DNA from: Actinomadura_C sp036008685
Lineage (GTDB): Bacteria; Actinomycetota; Actinomycetes; Streptosporangiales; Streptosporangiaceae
Length of the DNA: 64,000 nt
Assembly (NCBI GenBank): GCA_036008685.1
Contig: DASYNF010000260.1
Span: 6,169 to 70,168, forward strand
Direction of reading: 5' to 3'
Positions 51,794 to 60,112 of this stretch are shown piece by piece. Position 1 is the first letter of the stretch; each line of letters starts with the position of its first letter. Made by a program: the position numbers and the translations under genes. The notes under the pieces are model-generated. The model had not been told where the DNA came from, did no database searches, and worked only from the letters and a program-made list of their open reading frames with translations.

Positions 51794-52444
51794 TCACCTC
51801 GCGAGGGGACGGAGCGCCGCGAGTGCGCGCTCGGTGACCTCCTCGACGGGGCCGGTGGCATCGATGCCTACCAGAATGCCCTCATCTGCATAGAACGACA
51901 CGAGTGGTGCGGTCTGTTCCGCGTAGACCTCCAGCCGGTGCCGGATGGTCTCCTCTTTGTCATCGTCACGCTGGAAGAGCTGCCCGCGGCAGTCGTCGCA
52001 GACGTCGTCCCGCTTGTCATCGAACATGACGTGCCAGATGCGGCCGCACCGGCCGCAGGTTCGGCGGCCGGACAACCGGCGTACGACCTCGTCCTCGTCG
52101 ACGACGAGCTCGAGGACGAGGTCGATCCGTGACTCCCACTCGGACAGGATCTTCTTGAGCGTCTCGGCCTGCGGCACGTTGCGCGGGAAGCCGTCGAGGA
52201 GGAAGCCCTCCCGGGCGTCGTCCTCGGCCAGCCGGTCGCGGACCATGGCGATGGTGACCTCGTCCGGGACGAGGTCACCCCGGTCCATGTACTCCCTGGC
52301 CTGGCGCCCGAGCTCGGTGCCGCCGCTCACGTTGGCACGGAAGATGTCACCTGTCGAGATCTTCGGGATGGACAGGTGCGATGCGATGAATTGGGCCTGT
52401 GTCCCCTTGCCCGCTCCGGGGGGACCCACGAGCACGATACGCAC
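51794..52444 (-). CDS. adk: adenylate kinase
   Basis: P-loop VGPPGAGKGTQAQFIA, GFPRNVPQAETL, and a LID domain with a four-Cys zinc site (CGRCGRIWHVMFDD...CDDC). 216 residues. The GTG start shares one base with the secY stop. Confidence 0.97.
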   Translation of the reverse strand: MRIVLVGPPGAGKGTQAQFIASHLSIPKISTGDIFRANVSGGTELGRQAREYMDRGDLVPDEVTIAMVRDRLAEDDAREGFLLDGFPRNVPQAETLKKILSEWESRIDLVLELVVDEDEVVRRLSGRRTCGRCGRIWHVMFDDKRDDVCDDCRGQLFQRDDDKEETIRHRLEVYAEQTAPLVSFYADEGILVGIDATGPVEEVTERALAALRPLAR

Positions 52445-53742
52445 TACCGCAGGAAGCCCTCGTAGTTGCGCTGCTGGAGTTGGCTCTCGATCTGCTTCAC
52501 GGTATCCAGCCCGACACCGACGACGATGAGGATGCTCGTCCCACCGAACGCGAAGTCCTGCATGTTACCGAGCAGAGAGAAGGCGATCATTGGGATCAGA
52601 GCCACGATCCCCAGGTAGAGCGCGCCCGGCGTGGTGATCCGCGTCAACACACGGTCGAGGTAGTCGGCGGTCGGCCGACCTGGGCGGATGCCCGGGATGA
52701 ACCCGCCGTACTTCTTCATGTTGTCCGCGACCTCCGTGGGGTTGAAGGTGATCGCCACGTAGAAGTAGGTGAAGAACACGATCAGGCCGAAGAAGGCCGC
52801 CATGTGCCAGGGATTGCTCTGCTGCAGGTAGGGCGCCAGAGTCTGGTTGAGGAACTTGTTGTCGCGCCACAGTGTCGACGCGAGCTGCGGCAGGTAGGTG
52901 AGCGACGACGCGAAGATGACCGGGATGATGCCGGCCTGGTTGACCTTGAGCGGGATGTAGGTCGAGGTGCCGCCGTACATGCGCCGGCCGACCATCCGCT
53001 TGGCGTACTGCACCGGGATCCGGCGCTGCGCCTGCTCGACGAAGACCACCGCCGCCATGATCGCGAGCCCGACCACCATCACCAGCGTGAAGACGAAGCC
53101 GCCCTTGGCCTTGAAGATGCCCCAGAACTGCGCCGGGAAGACCGCCACGACCTGAGTGAAGATCAGGATCGACATGCCGTTGCCGACTCCGCGGTCGGTG
53201 ATGAGCTCACCGAGCCACATGATCACCGAGGTGCCGGCCGTCATGCAGATCACCATCGTGATGATGGTGAACAGGTTGTTGTTGTACAGCACGTCCTGGC
53301 CGGCGCTCTGGTAGAGCTGCCCGGTACGGGCCATCGCCACGATGCCGGTCGCCTGCAGGATCGCCAGCCCGATGGTCAGATAGCGTGTGTACTGCGTGAT
53401 CCTGGTGGTCCCCGCCTGGCCTTCCTTCTTCAGCGTCTCGAGCCGCGGGATCACCACGGTGAGAAGCTGGAGGATGATGCTGGCGGTGATGTACGGCATG
53501 ATGCCGAGCGCGAAGACCGAGAGTTTCAGCAGCGCACCGCCGCTGAAGAGATCGACCAGCTGGAAGACCTGTCCGGACCCGCTCTGCTTGGCCTGCTGGG
53601 CGAGGTCGCGCACCGCCTTGGTGTTCACACCTGGGGTGGGCAGCTGGGACCCCAGCCGGAACACCACGATGATGAACAGCGTGAACAGTATCTTCTTGCG
53701 CAGGTCAGGCGTACGGAATGCCCGAGTGAACGCGGTCAGCAC
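52444..53742 (-). CDS. secY: preprotein translocase subunit SecY
   Basis: Ten-helix channel protein: LTAFTRAFRTPDLRKKILFT, lateral gate and plug segments QLVDLFSGGALLKLSVFALG, AQRRIPVQYAKRMVGRRMYG and IRPGRPTADYLDRVLTR. GTG 53742 is preferred over ATG 53745 because AGGAGG directly abuts the ATG. 432 residues. Lies beyond the rplO terminator, so it probably has its own promoter with adk and map. Confidence 0.97.
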   Translation of the reverse strand: MLTAFTRAFRTPDLRKKILFTLFIIVVFRLGSQLPTPGVNTKAVRDLAQQAKQSGSGQVFQLVDLFSGGALLKLSVFALGIMPYITASIILQLLTVVIPRLETLKKEGQAGTTRITQYTRYLTIGLAILQATGIVAMARTGQLYQSAGQDVLYNNNLFTIITMVICMTAGTSVIMWLGELITDRGVGNGMSILIFTQVVAVFPAQFWGIFKAKGGFVFTLVMVVGLAIMAAVVFVEQAQRRIPVQYAKRMVGRRMYGGTSTYIPLKVNQAGIIPVIFASSLTYLPQLASTLWRDNKFLNQTLAPYLQQSNPWHMAAFFGLIVFFTYFYVAITFNPTEVADNMKKYGGFIPGIRPGRPTADYLDRVLTRITTPGALYLGIVALIPMIAFSLLGNMQDFAFGGTSILIVVGVGLDTVKQIESQLQQRNYEGFLR

Positions 53743-53841
53743 CATTCCTCCTGCGCAAATCCCGACCTGGGACTTCTGAGGGGCCAGGGTAGACGGATTG
53801 TGGCGGCGGCCGAGGTGGTCGTCGCCGGTCGAACTCTAACA

Positions 53842-53875
53842 GCACCCACGGGGGGAAGGGTCCCCCCGTGGGTGC
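53842..53875 (-). terminator. terminator of the spc operon after rplO
   Basis: Perfect 15-bp stem GCACCCACGGGGGGA with a 4-base loop, 9 bp past rplO. On the minus strand it is followed by TGTTAGAGTTC. It separates the ribosomal genes from secY. Confidence 0.85.
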
Positions 53876-53884
53876 CACCGCGTT

Positions 53885-54334
53885 TCACAGCTCGTCGGCG
53901 GAACCACCGGCGGCGACGATCTTCTCCTTCGCGGATGCCGAGAAGGCGTGCACCTTCACCCGCACCGCGACGGAGATCTCGCCCGTACCGAGAATCTTGA
54001 CCGGACGGCCGCGGCGCACCGCGCCCTTGGCCACCAAGTCCTCCGCCGTGGCCTCTCCACCCTCAGGGTAGAGCTCGGCCAGCCTGTCCAGATTGACGAC
54101 CTGATACTCGACCCGGAACGGATTGTTGAAGCCCTTGAGCTTCGGAATCCGGCGGATCAGGGGCATCTGGCCGCCCTCGAACCCCACGGCGACCTTGTTA
54201 CGGGCCTTCGTGCCCTTGGTGCCACGTCCCGCGGTCTTGCCCTTGGATGCCTCACCACGGCCCTTGCGCGTCTTGGCCTTGTTGGCCCCGGGCGCCGGCC
54301 GGAGGTGGTGCACCTTGAGAGGAGACTCACCCAT
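53885..54334 (-). CDS. rplO: 50S ribosomal protein L15
   Basis: 149 residues: KVHHLRPAPGANKAKTRKGRGE, GFEGGQMPLIRRIPKLKGF and VRGRPVKILGTGE-type VRRGRPVKILG. Last ribosomal gene before the terminator; 1 bp from rpmD. Confidence 0.97.
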   Translation of the reverse strand: MGESPLKVHHLRPAPGANKAKTRKGRGEASKGKTAGRGTKGTKARNKVAVGFEGGQMPLIRRIPKLKGFNNPFRVEYQVVNLDRLAELYPEGGEATAEDLVAKGAVRRGRPVKILGTGEISVAVRVKVHAFSASAKEKIVAAGGSADEL

Positions 54335-54335
54335 C

Positions 54336-54518
54336 TCAATCCACCTCCTCGACGGCGACCAGGTGGTCGACCGTCCGGATCATGCCGAGCACCTCGGGCT
54401 TGTTCTCACGGACGACACTCTGGCCGATCCGCTTGAGGCCGAGGGTGCGCAGCGTCTCGCGCTGGTTGTGCTTGCCGCCGATCTCGGACTTGATCTGCGT
54501 GATCTTCAGCTGGCTCAC
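54336..54518 (-). CDS. rpmD: 50S ribosomal protein L30
   Basis: 60 residues starting VSQLKITQIKSEIGGKHNQR, with TLGLKRIGQSVVRENKPEVL and HLVAVEEVD. The GTG overlaps the rpsE stop by 4 bp, and the longer open frame is an rpsE shadow. Confidence 0.95.
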   Translation of the reverse strand: MSQLKITQIKSEIGGKHNQRETLRTLGLKRIGQSVVRENKPEVLGMIRTVDHLVAVEEVD

Positions 54519-55132
54519 GCCGAGACCCCCGCCCGCGGCTCGAGGCCCGCTGCGCGGGCCCGCAGCATGGCGGCAGGAGCGACGTCCTCGATCGGGAGAC
54601 CGCGCTTGGCCGCGATCTCCTCGGGACGCTTGAGCTGCTTCAGCGCCGCGACCGTCGCGTGCACGATGTTGATCGCGTTCGACGAGCCGAGCGACTTGGA
54701 CAGCACATCGTGAATGCCCGCGCACTCCAGGACGGCGCGCACCGGGCCACCCGCGATGACACCCGTACCGGGGCTGGCCGGCTTGAGCAGGACCACGCCC
54801 GCCGCCTCCTCGCCCTGGCTGGTGTGCGGGATGGTGCCCTGGATGCGCGGCACCTTGAAGAAGTTCTTCTTGGCCTCTTCGACGCCCTTGGCGATCGCCG
54901 CGGGTACTTCCTTGGCCTTGCCGTATCCGACGCCGACGGTGCCGTTGCCGTCGCCGACGACGACGAGGGCGGTGAAGCTGAAGCGCCGACCACCCTTCAC
55001 GACCTTGGCGACACGGTTGATCGCCACGACGCGCTCGGTGTACGACGTTCCCTTGTCGGCACCACCGCGACGGTCGTCTCGGCGATCGCGCCGGTCACCG
55101 CCCTGGCCGCCTCCACGCCTGGGAGCTGCCAT
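54515..55132 (-). CDS. rpsE: 30S ribosomal protein S5
   Basis: 205 residues. A Gly/Arg/Asp-rich N-terminal extension (GGGQGGDRRDRRDDRRG), then VVAINRVAKVVKGGRRFSFT, GYGKAKEVPAAIAKGVEEA and GVIAGGPVRAVLE. Fidelity protein at the mRNA entrance. Confidence 0.97.
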   Translation of the reverse strand: MAAPRRGGGQGGDRRDRRDDRRGGADKGTSYTERVVAINRVAKVVKGGRRFSFTALVVVGDGNGTVGVGYGKAKEVPAAIAKGVEEAKKNFFKVPRIQGTIPHTSQGEEAAGVVLLKPASPGTGVIAGGPVRAVLECAGIHDVLSKSLGSSNAINIVHATVAALKQLKRPEEIAAKRGLPIEDVAPAAMLRARAAGLEPRAGVSA

Positions 55133-55172
55133 CAGTGGCTCCTCTTCTCTTTCTCTTTCATCTTCCGGGCCA

Positions 55173-55559
55173 TCAGAACTCCAGCCCGCCGTGCCGGGCG
55201 CCGTCCGCGAGGGCGGCGATACGGCCGTGGTACTTGTTGCCGGACCGGTCGAAGACGACCGCGCTCACGCCGGCCTCCTTGGCGCGCTGCGCCAGGAGCT
55301 CACCGACCTTGCGCGACTTGACCGTCTTGTCGCCGTCCTCGGAGCGCAGACCGGTCTCCATCGTCGAGGCGGACACGAGCGTCCGGCCGACGGTGTCGTC
55401 CACGATCTGAGCGAACACGTGGCGGGTCGAACGGGTCACGACCAGCCTCGGCCGTACGGCGGTGCCGGCGACCTTCTTGCGGACCCGCAGGTGCCGGCGC
55501 GTACGAGAAGCAGCGCGTGCGCTCGTGACCTTCCGGACCAGGGTCTTGCTGCCAGCCAT
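55173..55559 (-). CDS. rplR: 50S ribosomal protein L18
   Basis: 128 residues: RRHLRVRKKVAGTAVRPRLV, STRHVFAQIVDDTVGRTLVS and FDRSGNKYHGRIAALADGAR. Binds 5S rRNA. 2 bp after rplF. Confidence 0.97.
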   Translation of the reverse strand: MAGSKTLVRKVTSARAASRTRRHLRVRKKVAGTAVRPRLVVTRSTRHVFAQIVDDTVGRTLVSASTMETGLRSEDGDKTVKSRKVGELLAQRAKEAGVSAVVFDRSGNKYHGRIAALADGARHGGLEF

Positions 55560-55561
55560 GA

Positions 55562-56098
55562 CTACTTACCAGCCTTTCCGACCTTGCGGCGGACCTGCTC
55601 GCCTTGGTAGCGCACGCCCTTGCCCTTGTACGGGTCCGGCTTGCGCAGCTTACGGATGTTGGCCGCGACCTCGCCGACCTTCTGCTTGTCGATGCCCTCG
55701 ACCGTGAAGCTCGTGGGACGCTCGACCTTGAAGTTGATGCCCTCAGGTGCCTTAACGGTGACCGGGTGGCTGAAGCCGAGGGAGAACTCGAGGTCCGACC
55801 CCCTGGCCTGAACCCGGTAACCGACACCGACGATCTCCAGGGTCTTGCTGTAGCCCTGGGTCACGCCGACGATCATGTTGTGGATCAGTGAACGGGTGAG
55901 GCCGTGCAGCGCTCGCACGGTGTTCTCGTCGTTCGGGCGGCCGACCGTGATGGTGCCGTCCTCGTTCTGCACCGTGATCGGCTGAGCGACCGTGTGGGCG
56001 AGTTCGCCCTTGGGCCCCTTCACCGTGACCGCTTGCCCGTCGACTGTGACCTCGACACCACTCGGTACGGGAATGGGCAGACGTCCGATTCGTGACAT
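55562..56098 (-). CDS. rplF: 50S ribosomal protein L6
   Basis: 178 residues from MSRIGRLPIPVPSGVEVTVD; GGAGGG-type site upstream. Two similar beta domains, ending RKPDPYKGKGVRYQGEQVRR. The open frame extends 18 codons upstream without conservation. Confidence 0.97.
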   Translation of the reverse strand: MSRIGRLPIPVPSGVEVTVDGQAVTVKGPKGELAHTVAQPITVQNEDGTITVGRPNDENTVRALHGLTRSLIHNMIVGVTQGYSKTLEIVGVGYRVQARGSDLEFSLGFSHPVTVKAPEGINFKVERPTSFTVEGIDKQKVGEVAANIRKLRKPDPYKGKGVRYQGEQVRRKVGKAGK

Positions 56099-56114
56099 GT
56101 TCTGTGCCCTCCCC

Positions 56115-56513
56115 TCACCAGACGTAGGCGAGGACTTCCCCGCCCACCCCACGCTTGCCGGCCTGCCTGTCGGTCATGAGCCCGGACGACGTCGAGATGA
56201 TCGCGACGCCGAGTCCGCCCAGGACCTTCGGCAGGTTGTCCTTCTTCGCGTAAACCCGCAGACCGGGCTTCGAAACCCGCTTGATCCCGGCGATCGAACG
56301 CTCCCGGGTCGGGCCGAACTTAAGGTCGATCACGAGCTTCTTGCCGACCTCTGCATCCTCAACGTGCCAGCCGGAGATGTAACCCTCCTGCTGAAGGATC
56401 TCGGAGATGTGCGCCTTGATCTTCGAATACGGCATGCCCACGATTTCGTGGTAAGCCGAGTTCGCGTTACGCAGACGGGTCAGCATGTCCGCGATCGGGT
56501 CGGTCATCGTCAT
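56115..56513 (-). CDS. rpsH: 30S ribosomal protein S8
   Basis: 132 residues: DPIADMLTRLRNANSAYHE, GYISGWHVEDAEVGKKLVID and VAIISTSSGLMTDRQAGKRG. In many bacteria S8 represses translation of the spc operon. MTMTD gives two possible ATG starts. Confidence 0.97.
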   Translation of the reverse strand: MTMTDPIADMLTRLRNANSAYHEIVGMPYSKIKAHISEILQQEGYISGWHVEDAEVGKKLVIDLKFGPTRERSIAGIKRVSKPGLRVYAKKDNLPKVLGGLGVAIISTSSGLMTDRQAGKRGVGGEVLAYVW

Positions 56514-56622
56514 GGCCTACTGCTCCCTCGCCGCGGTTTCCGCACGAGGCGGACCTTCGACGTGGTCGGCGCCGCCGGAGGCGACGCGTTGGTCAATTTT
56601 CTTTCCTATTGGCCGGTGGCCG

Positions 56623-56662
56623 GGCCCCGGACTCGGGGCCGTGCGGGGGGATGAACCCCCGC
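56623..56662 (-). other. two hairpins in the rpsN-rpsH gap
   Basis: 56643-56662 (GCGGGGG/CCCCCGC) directly behind the rpsN stop and 56623-56640 (GGCCCC/GGGGCC). The rpsN-rpsH gap is 152 bp, wide for this operon. Confidence 0.45.
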
Positions 56663-56665
56663 CGG

Positions 56666-56851
56666 TCACCAGCTCGACTTCGTGATCCCCGGCAGTTCAC
56701 CGCGGTGCGCCATCTCCCGGAAGCAGATCCGGCACAGGCCGAACTTCCGGTAGACGGCGCGGGGGCGCCCACAGCGCGAGCACCGAGTGTAGGCGCGCAC
56801 GTTGAACTTGGACTTGCGGCTAGCCTTGGCGATCAGCGACTTCTTCGCCAT
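56666..56851 (-). CDS. rpsN: 30S ribosomal protein S14, zinc-binding type Z
   Basis: 61 residues: MAKKSLIAKASRKSKFNVRA, CSRCGRPRAVYRKFGLCRICF with two CxxC pairs, and GELPGITKSSW. The short zinc form, in its usual place between rplE and rpsH. Confidence 0.97.
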   Translation of the reverse strand: MAKKSLIAKASRKSKFNVRAYTRCSRCGRPRAVYRKFGLCRICFREMAHRGELPGITKSSW

Positions 56852-56906
56852 CAGTTCTCCTTGTCGCGATCCTCAGCCGCCGCGAGCGGCGGCTGCAATG
56901 GAAGCC

Positions 56907-57488
56907 TCAGGCTTCCTTGAAAGGGAAGCCCAGGAGCTTCAGGAGCGCCCGGCCCTCTTCGTCGGTCGTAGCCGTGTTGACGAGGGTGATGTCCATGCCA
57001 CGCTGCCGGTCCGCCTTGTCGGGGTCGACCTCGTGGAACATCACCTGCTCGGTCAGCCCGAACGTGTAGTTGCCATGGCCGTCGAACTGCTTCGGCGACA
57101 GGCCGCGGAAGTCACGGATCCGGGGCAGCGCCAGCGACAGCAACCTGTCGAGGAACTCCCACATCCGGTCTCCGCGCAGCGTCACGTGCGCACCGATCGG
57201 CATGCCCTCACGCAGCTTGAACTGCGCGATGGACTTCTTGGCCCGGTTCACGGCCGGCTTCTGACCGGTGATCGCGGTCAGGTCGCGCACCGCGCCCTCG
57301 ATCAGCTTGGCGTCGCGAGCGGCCTCGCCCACACCCATGTTGACCACGATCTTGGTCAACGTCGGGATCTGCATGACGTTGGCGTAGCCGAACTGCTCCT
57401 GCATGGCCTTCGCGATCTCGTCGCGGTAGCGCTGCTTGAGCCGCGGCCGAGCCCGCACGGCTTCTGTCTCAACACTGGTATCGGTCAT
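56907..57488 (-). CDS. rplE: 50S ribosomal protein L5
   Basis: 193 residues: PTLTKIVVNMGVGEAARD, AVNRAKKSIAQFKLREGMPI and RIRDFRGLSPKQFDGHGNY. Binds 5S rRNA. Its ATG shares one base with the rplX stop. Confidence 0.97.
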   Translation of the reverse strand: MTDTSVETEAVRARPRLKQRYRDEIAKAMQEQFGYANVMQIPTLTKIVVNMGVGEAARDAKLIEGAVRDLTAITGQKPAVNRAKKSIAQFKLREGMPIGAHVTLRGDRMWEFLDRLLSLALPRIRDFRGLSPKQFDGHGNYTFGLTEQVMFHEVDPDKADRQRGMDITLVNTATTDEEGRALLKLLGFPFKEA

Positions 57489-57805
57489 CAGATTTCCTTG
57501 CCGCTACGGCGCGAGACGCGAACCTTCGTGCCGTCCTCGTCCACGCGGTAACCGACCCGGGTGCGCTTGCCGTCCTCGACCAGCATCACGTTGCTGACGT
57601 GGAGTGGCGCCTCCTTGGTGATCACGCCGCCCTGCTTGGCGCCGCGCGCACCCTGGTGGTCCACCTTGGTGTTCTTCTTCATGAGGTTGATGCCCTCGAC
57701 GAGGACCCGCTGCGTGGCGGGGTTCACCGAGATGACCTTGCCCTTGGCGCCCTTGTCCTTACCGGCGATGACGACGACCTCGTCGCCCTTCTTGACCTTC
57801 ATCAC
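57488..57805 (-). CDS. rplX: 50S ribosomal protein L24
   Basis: 105 residues with the KOW motif KVKKGDEVVVIAGKDKGAKG, then VLVEGINLMKKNTK and VGYRVDEDGTKVR. Overlaps rplN by 4 bp. Confidence 0.97.
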   Translation of the reverse strand: MMKVKKGDEVVVIAGKDKGAKGKVISVNPATQRVLVEGINLMKKNTKVDHQGARGAKQGGVITKEAPLHVSNVMLVEDGKRTRVGYRVDEDGTKVRVSRRSGKEI

Positions 57806-58170
57806 AACACCTCCGGCGCGAGCGAGATGATTCGCATGAACTTCTTCTCGCGTAGTTCCCGGCCCACCGGGCCGAAGATGCGCGTACCTCGCGGGTCGCC
57901 GCCGTCCTTGATAAGCACAGCCGCGTTCTCGTCGAAGCGGATGTAGGAGCCGTCGGCGCGGCGCCGTTCCTTGCGGGTGCGCACGATGACGGCCTTGACG
58001 ACGTCACCCTTCTTCACGCCTGCGGCGGGAAGGGCGTCCTTCACGGTCGCGACGATGATGTCGCCGATTCCCGCGTAGCGCCGACCCGAGCCGCCGAGCA
58101 CACGGATGCAGAGAATCTCCTTCGCACCCGTGTTGTCGGCGACCTTGAGTCGCGACTCCTGCTGGATCAC
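57802..58170 (-). CDS. rplN: 50S ribosomal protein L14
   Basis: 122 residues: MIQQESRLKVADNTGAKEIL, GGSGRRYAGIGDIIVATVKD, and RGTRIFGPVGRELREKKFM. Universally conserved; first gene after the rpsQ hairpin. Confidence 0.98.
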   Translation of the reverse strand: MIQQESRLKVADNTGAKEILCIRVLGGSGRRYAGIGDIIVATVKDALPAAGVKKGDVVKAVIVRTRKERRRADGSYIRFDENAAVLIKDGGDPRGTRIFGPVGRELREKKFMRIISLAPEVL

Positions 58171-58258
58171 GTCTAACTCCTGTGTGTCACGCCGGTTCTC
58201 TTTCGAGCCTGGCGGTTCTGCCCCTGTCCGGAGACCTCAGCCCCCGTGGAGGGGGGAG

Positions 58259-58281
58259 TGCGGGAGGCTCCGCCTCCCGCA
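58259..58281 (-). terminator. hairpin between rpsQ and rplN
   Basis: Perfect 10-bp stem TGCGGGAGGC with a 3-base loop, 7 bp past the rpsQ stop. A second, weaker CCCCC/GGGGG pair lies at 58235-58257. This divides the S10 and spc gene groups. Confidence 0.6.
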
Positions 58282-58288
58282 GGTCCAG

Positions 58289-58561
58289 TTACTTGGCCTT
58301 CTCAAGGACTTCCACGACGCGCCAGCGCTTGGTGGCCGACAGCGGCCGGGTCTCCATCAGGCGGACCCGGTCCCCGACGCCACACGCGTTGGCCTCGTCA
58401 TGTGCCTTGTACCTGGTTGTACGGCGGATGATCTTGCCGTACAAAGCGTGTCTCACGCGGTCCTCGACGGCGACGACAATGGTCTTGTCCATCTTGTCGC
58501 TGACCACGATGCCCTCGCGGATCTTGCGGTTACCGCGAACTTCGGTCGTCTGCTCAGTCAT
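58289..58561 (-). CDS. rpsQ: 30S ribosomal protein S17
   Basis: 90 residues: GNRKIREGIVVSDKMDKTIV, GKIIRRTTRYKAHDEANAC and GDRVRLMETRPLSATKRWRV. OB fold. Overlaps rpmC by 8 bp. Last gene of the S10 group. Confidence 0.97.
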   Translation of the reverse strand: MTEQTTEVRGNRKIREGIVVSDKMDKTIVVAVEDRVRHALYGKIIRRTTRYKAHDEANACGVGDRVRLMETRPLSATKRWRVVEVLEKAK

Positions 58562-58802
58562 CGTGCTTGTCCTCCACGGGCTCCTCGGCGACCGTGACGA
58601 TCCCGAGCTCCCGCTCCCGCATCACGGTGTAGATGCGGGCGATCTCGCGCTTGACTGCACGCAGCCGCCCATGGTTCTCCAGTTGTCCGGTGGCTCCCTG
58701 GAAGCGGAGGTTGAACAGCTCCTCCTTGGCTTCCTTGAGCTTGGTGGCCAACTCGTCCCCAGGCTCAATCCGCAGTTCTTCGGCGGTAAGACCCTTCGCC
58801 AT
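58554..58802 (-). CDS. rpmC: 50S ribosomal protein L29
   Basis: 82 residues from MAKGLTAEELRIEPGDELAT; KEELFNLRFQGATGQLENHG and VKREIARIYTVMRERE. ATG 58802 sits 1 bp from the rplP stop; the frame extends 4 codons into rplP. Confidence 0.95.
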   Translation of the reverse strand: MAKGLTAEELRIEPGDELATKLKEAKEELFNLRFQGATGQLENHGRLRAVKREIARIYTVMRERELGIVTVAEEPVEDKHDD

Positions 58803-58803
58803 A

Positions 58804-59223
58804 TCAGGACTCACCCACCTCTCGCTTAACGAACTTGCATTTCATCGGCATCTTGTGCATCGCGCGGCGCAGCGCCTCGCGAGCCAGCGGTTCCGGCACC
58901 CCGGCCAGTTCGAACATCACTCGGCCTGGACGCACGTTCGCGATCCACCACTCCGGTGAACCCTTACCGGAACCCATCCGGGTCTCGGCCGGCTTCTTCG
59001 TCAGCGGACGGTCCGGGAAGATGTTGATCCAGACCTTTCCGCCACGGCGAATGTGCCGGGTCATCGCGATACGCGCGGCCTCGATCTGTCGGTTGGTCAC
59101 GTAGGCGCCCTCGACAGCCTGGATGCCGAACTCGCCGAAGGTCACCTTCGTACCGCCCTTGGCCATACCACGGCGCCGCGGGTGGTGCTGCTTACGGTGC
59201 TTGACCTTGCGAGGGATCAGCAT
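58804..59223 (-). CDS. rplP: 50S ribosomal protein L16
   Basis: 139 residues from MLIPRKVKHRKQHHPRRRGM; KVWINIFPDRPLTKKPAETR and GSPEWWIANVRPGRVMFEL. The longer open frame is an rpsC shadow. Confidence 0.97.
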   Translation of the reverse strand: MLIPRKVKHRKQHHPRRRGMAKGGTKVTFGEFGIQAVEGAYVTNRQIEAARIAMTRHIRRGGKVWINIFPDRPLTKKPAETRMGSGKGSPEWWIANVRPGRVMFELAGVPEPLAREALRRAMHKMPMKCKFVKREVGES

Positions 59224-59230
59224 GGATCGG

Positions 59231-60112
59231 TCAGCTCCCCTCACCTGTCGTAGCCGGGGCGGCGGTGGCGGCCGACTCGGTCGCCGCCGCGGGTCCCTGC
59301 TGCTCTGAACTCTGCTGCTTGGCGGCGCCACCACGGTCGCCGCGCTCACCACGGCGGCCACCGGCGCCGGCACCGGCACCGGCACCGGCACGGCGCTGCG
59401 GACGGTCGGCTCCGCCACGACCACGCCGGTCGCCGGAACCGGCTCCGGCGCGCTGCGCGGCGGCCTTGGCCTCGCGCTCGGCGCGCGTCTGCGGCGCCTC
59501 ACCCTTGTAGATCCACACCTTCACGCCGATCCGGCCGAAGGTGGTGCGGGCTTCGTAGAAGCCGTAGTCGATGTCCGCGCGGAGCGTGTGCAGCGGCACC
59601 TGGCCCTCGCGGTAGAACTCCGAACGCGACATCTCGGCACCGCCGAGACGGCCGCCGCACTGGACCTTGACGCCCTTCGCACCACTCTTCATGGCGCTCT
59701 GGATGGCCTTGCGCATCGCCCGGCGGAAGGCGACCCGGCTGGACAGCTGCTCGGCCACGCCCTGCGCGACGAGCTGCGCGTCGATCTCCGGGTTCTTCAC
59801 CTCGAGGATGTTCAGCTGGACCTGCTTGCCGGTCAGCTTCTCAAGGTCGCCACGGATCCGGTCCGCCTCCGCCCCACGACGGCCGATGACGATGCCCGGC
59901 CGGGCGGTGTGGATGTCAACGCGGACACGGTCACGGGTGCGCTCGATCTCGACCTTGGAGATCCCCGCGCGGTCCATACCGCGCTGCAGCATCCGTCGGA
60001 TCGCGACGTCTTCCTTGACATAGTCCTTGTAGAGCTTGTCGGCGTACCACCGGCTCTTGAAGTCGGTGGTGATGCCCAACCGGAACCCGTGCGGGTTTAC
60101 TTTCTGTCCCAC
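59231..60112 (-). CDS. rpsC: 30S ribosomal protein S3
   Basis: 293 residues, longer than the usual 210-230. Core: KVNPHGFRLGITTDFKSRWY, KH domain RPGIVIGRRGAEADRIRGDL, and IDYGFYEARTTFGRIGVKVW. The extra C-terminal part is Gly/Arg/Ala-rich (RRAGAGAGAGAGGRRGERG) then Gln/Ala/Thr-rich, encoded partly by a GGCACC hexamer repeat near 59365-59392. mRNA helicase site of the small subunit. Shares one base with rplV. Confidence 0.96.
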   Translation of the reverse strand: MGQKVNPHGFRLGITTDFKSRWYADKLYKDYVKEDVAIRRMLQRGMDRAGISKVEIERTRDRVRVDIHTARPGIVIGRRGAEADRIRGDLEKLTGKQVQLNILEVKNPEIDAQLVAQGVAEQLSSRVAFRRAMRKAIQSAMKSGAKGVKVQCGGRLGGAEMSRSEFYREGQVPLHTLRADIDYGFYEARTTFGRIGVKVWIYKGEAPQTRAEREAKAAAQRAGAGSGDRRGRGGADRPQRRAGAGAGAGAGGRRGERGDRGGAAKQQSSEQQGPAAATESAATAAPATTGEGS

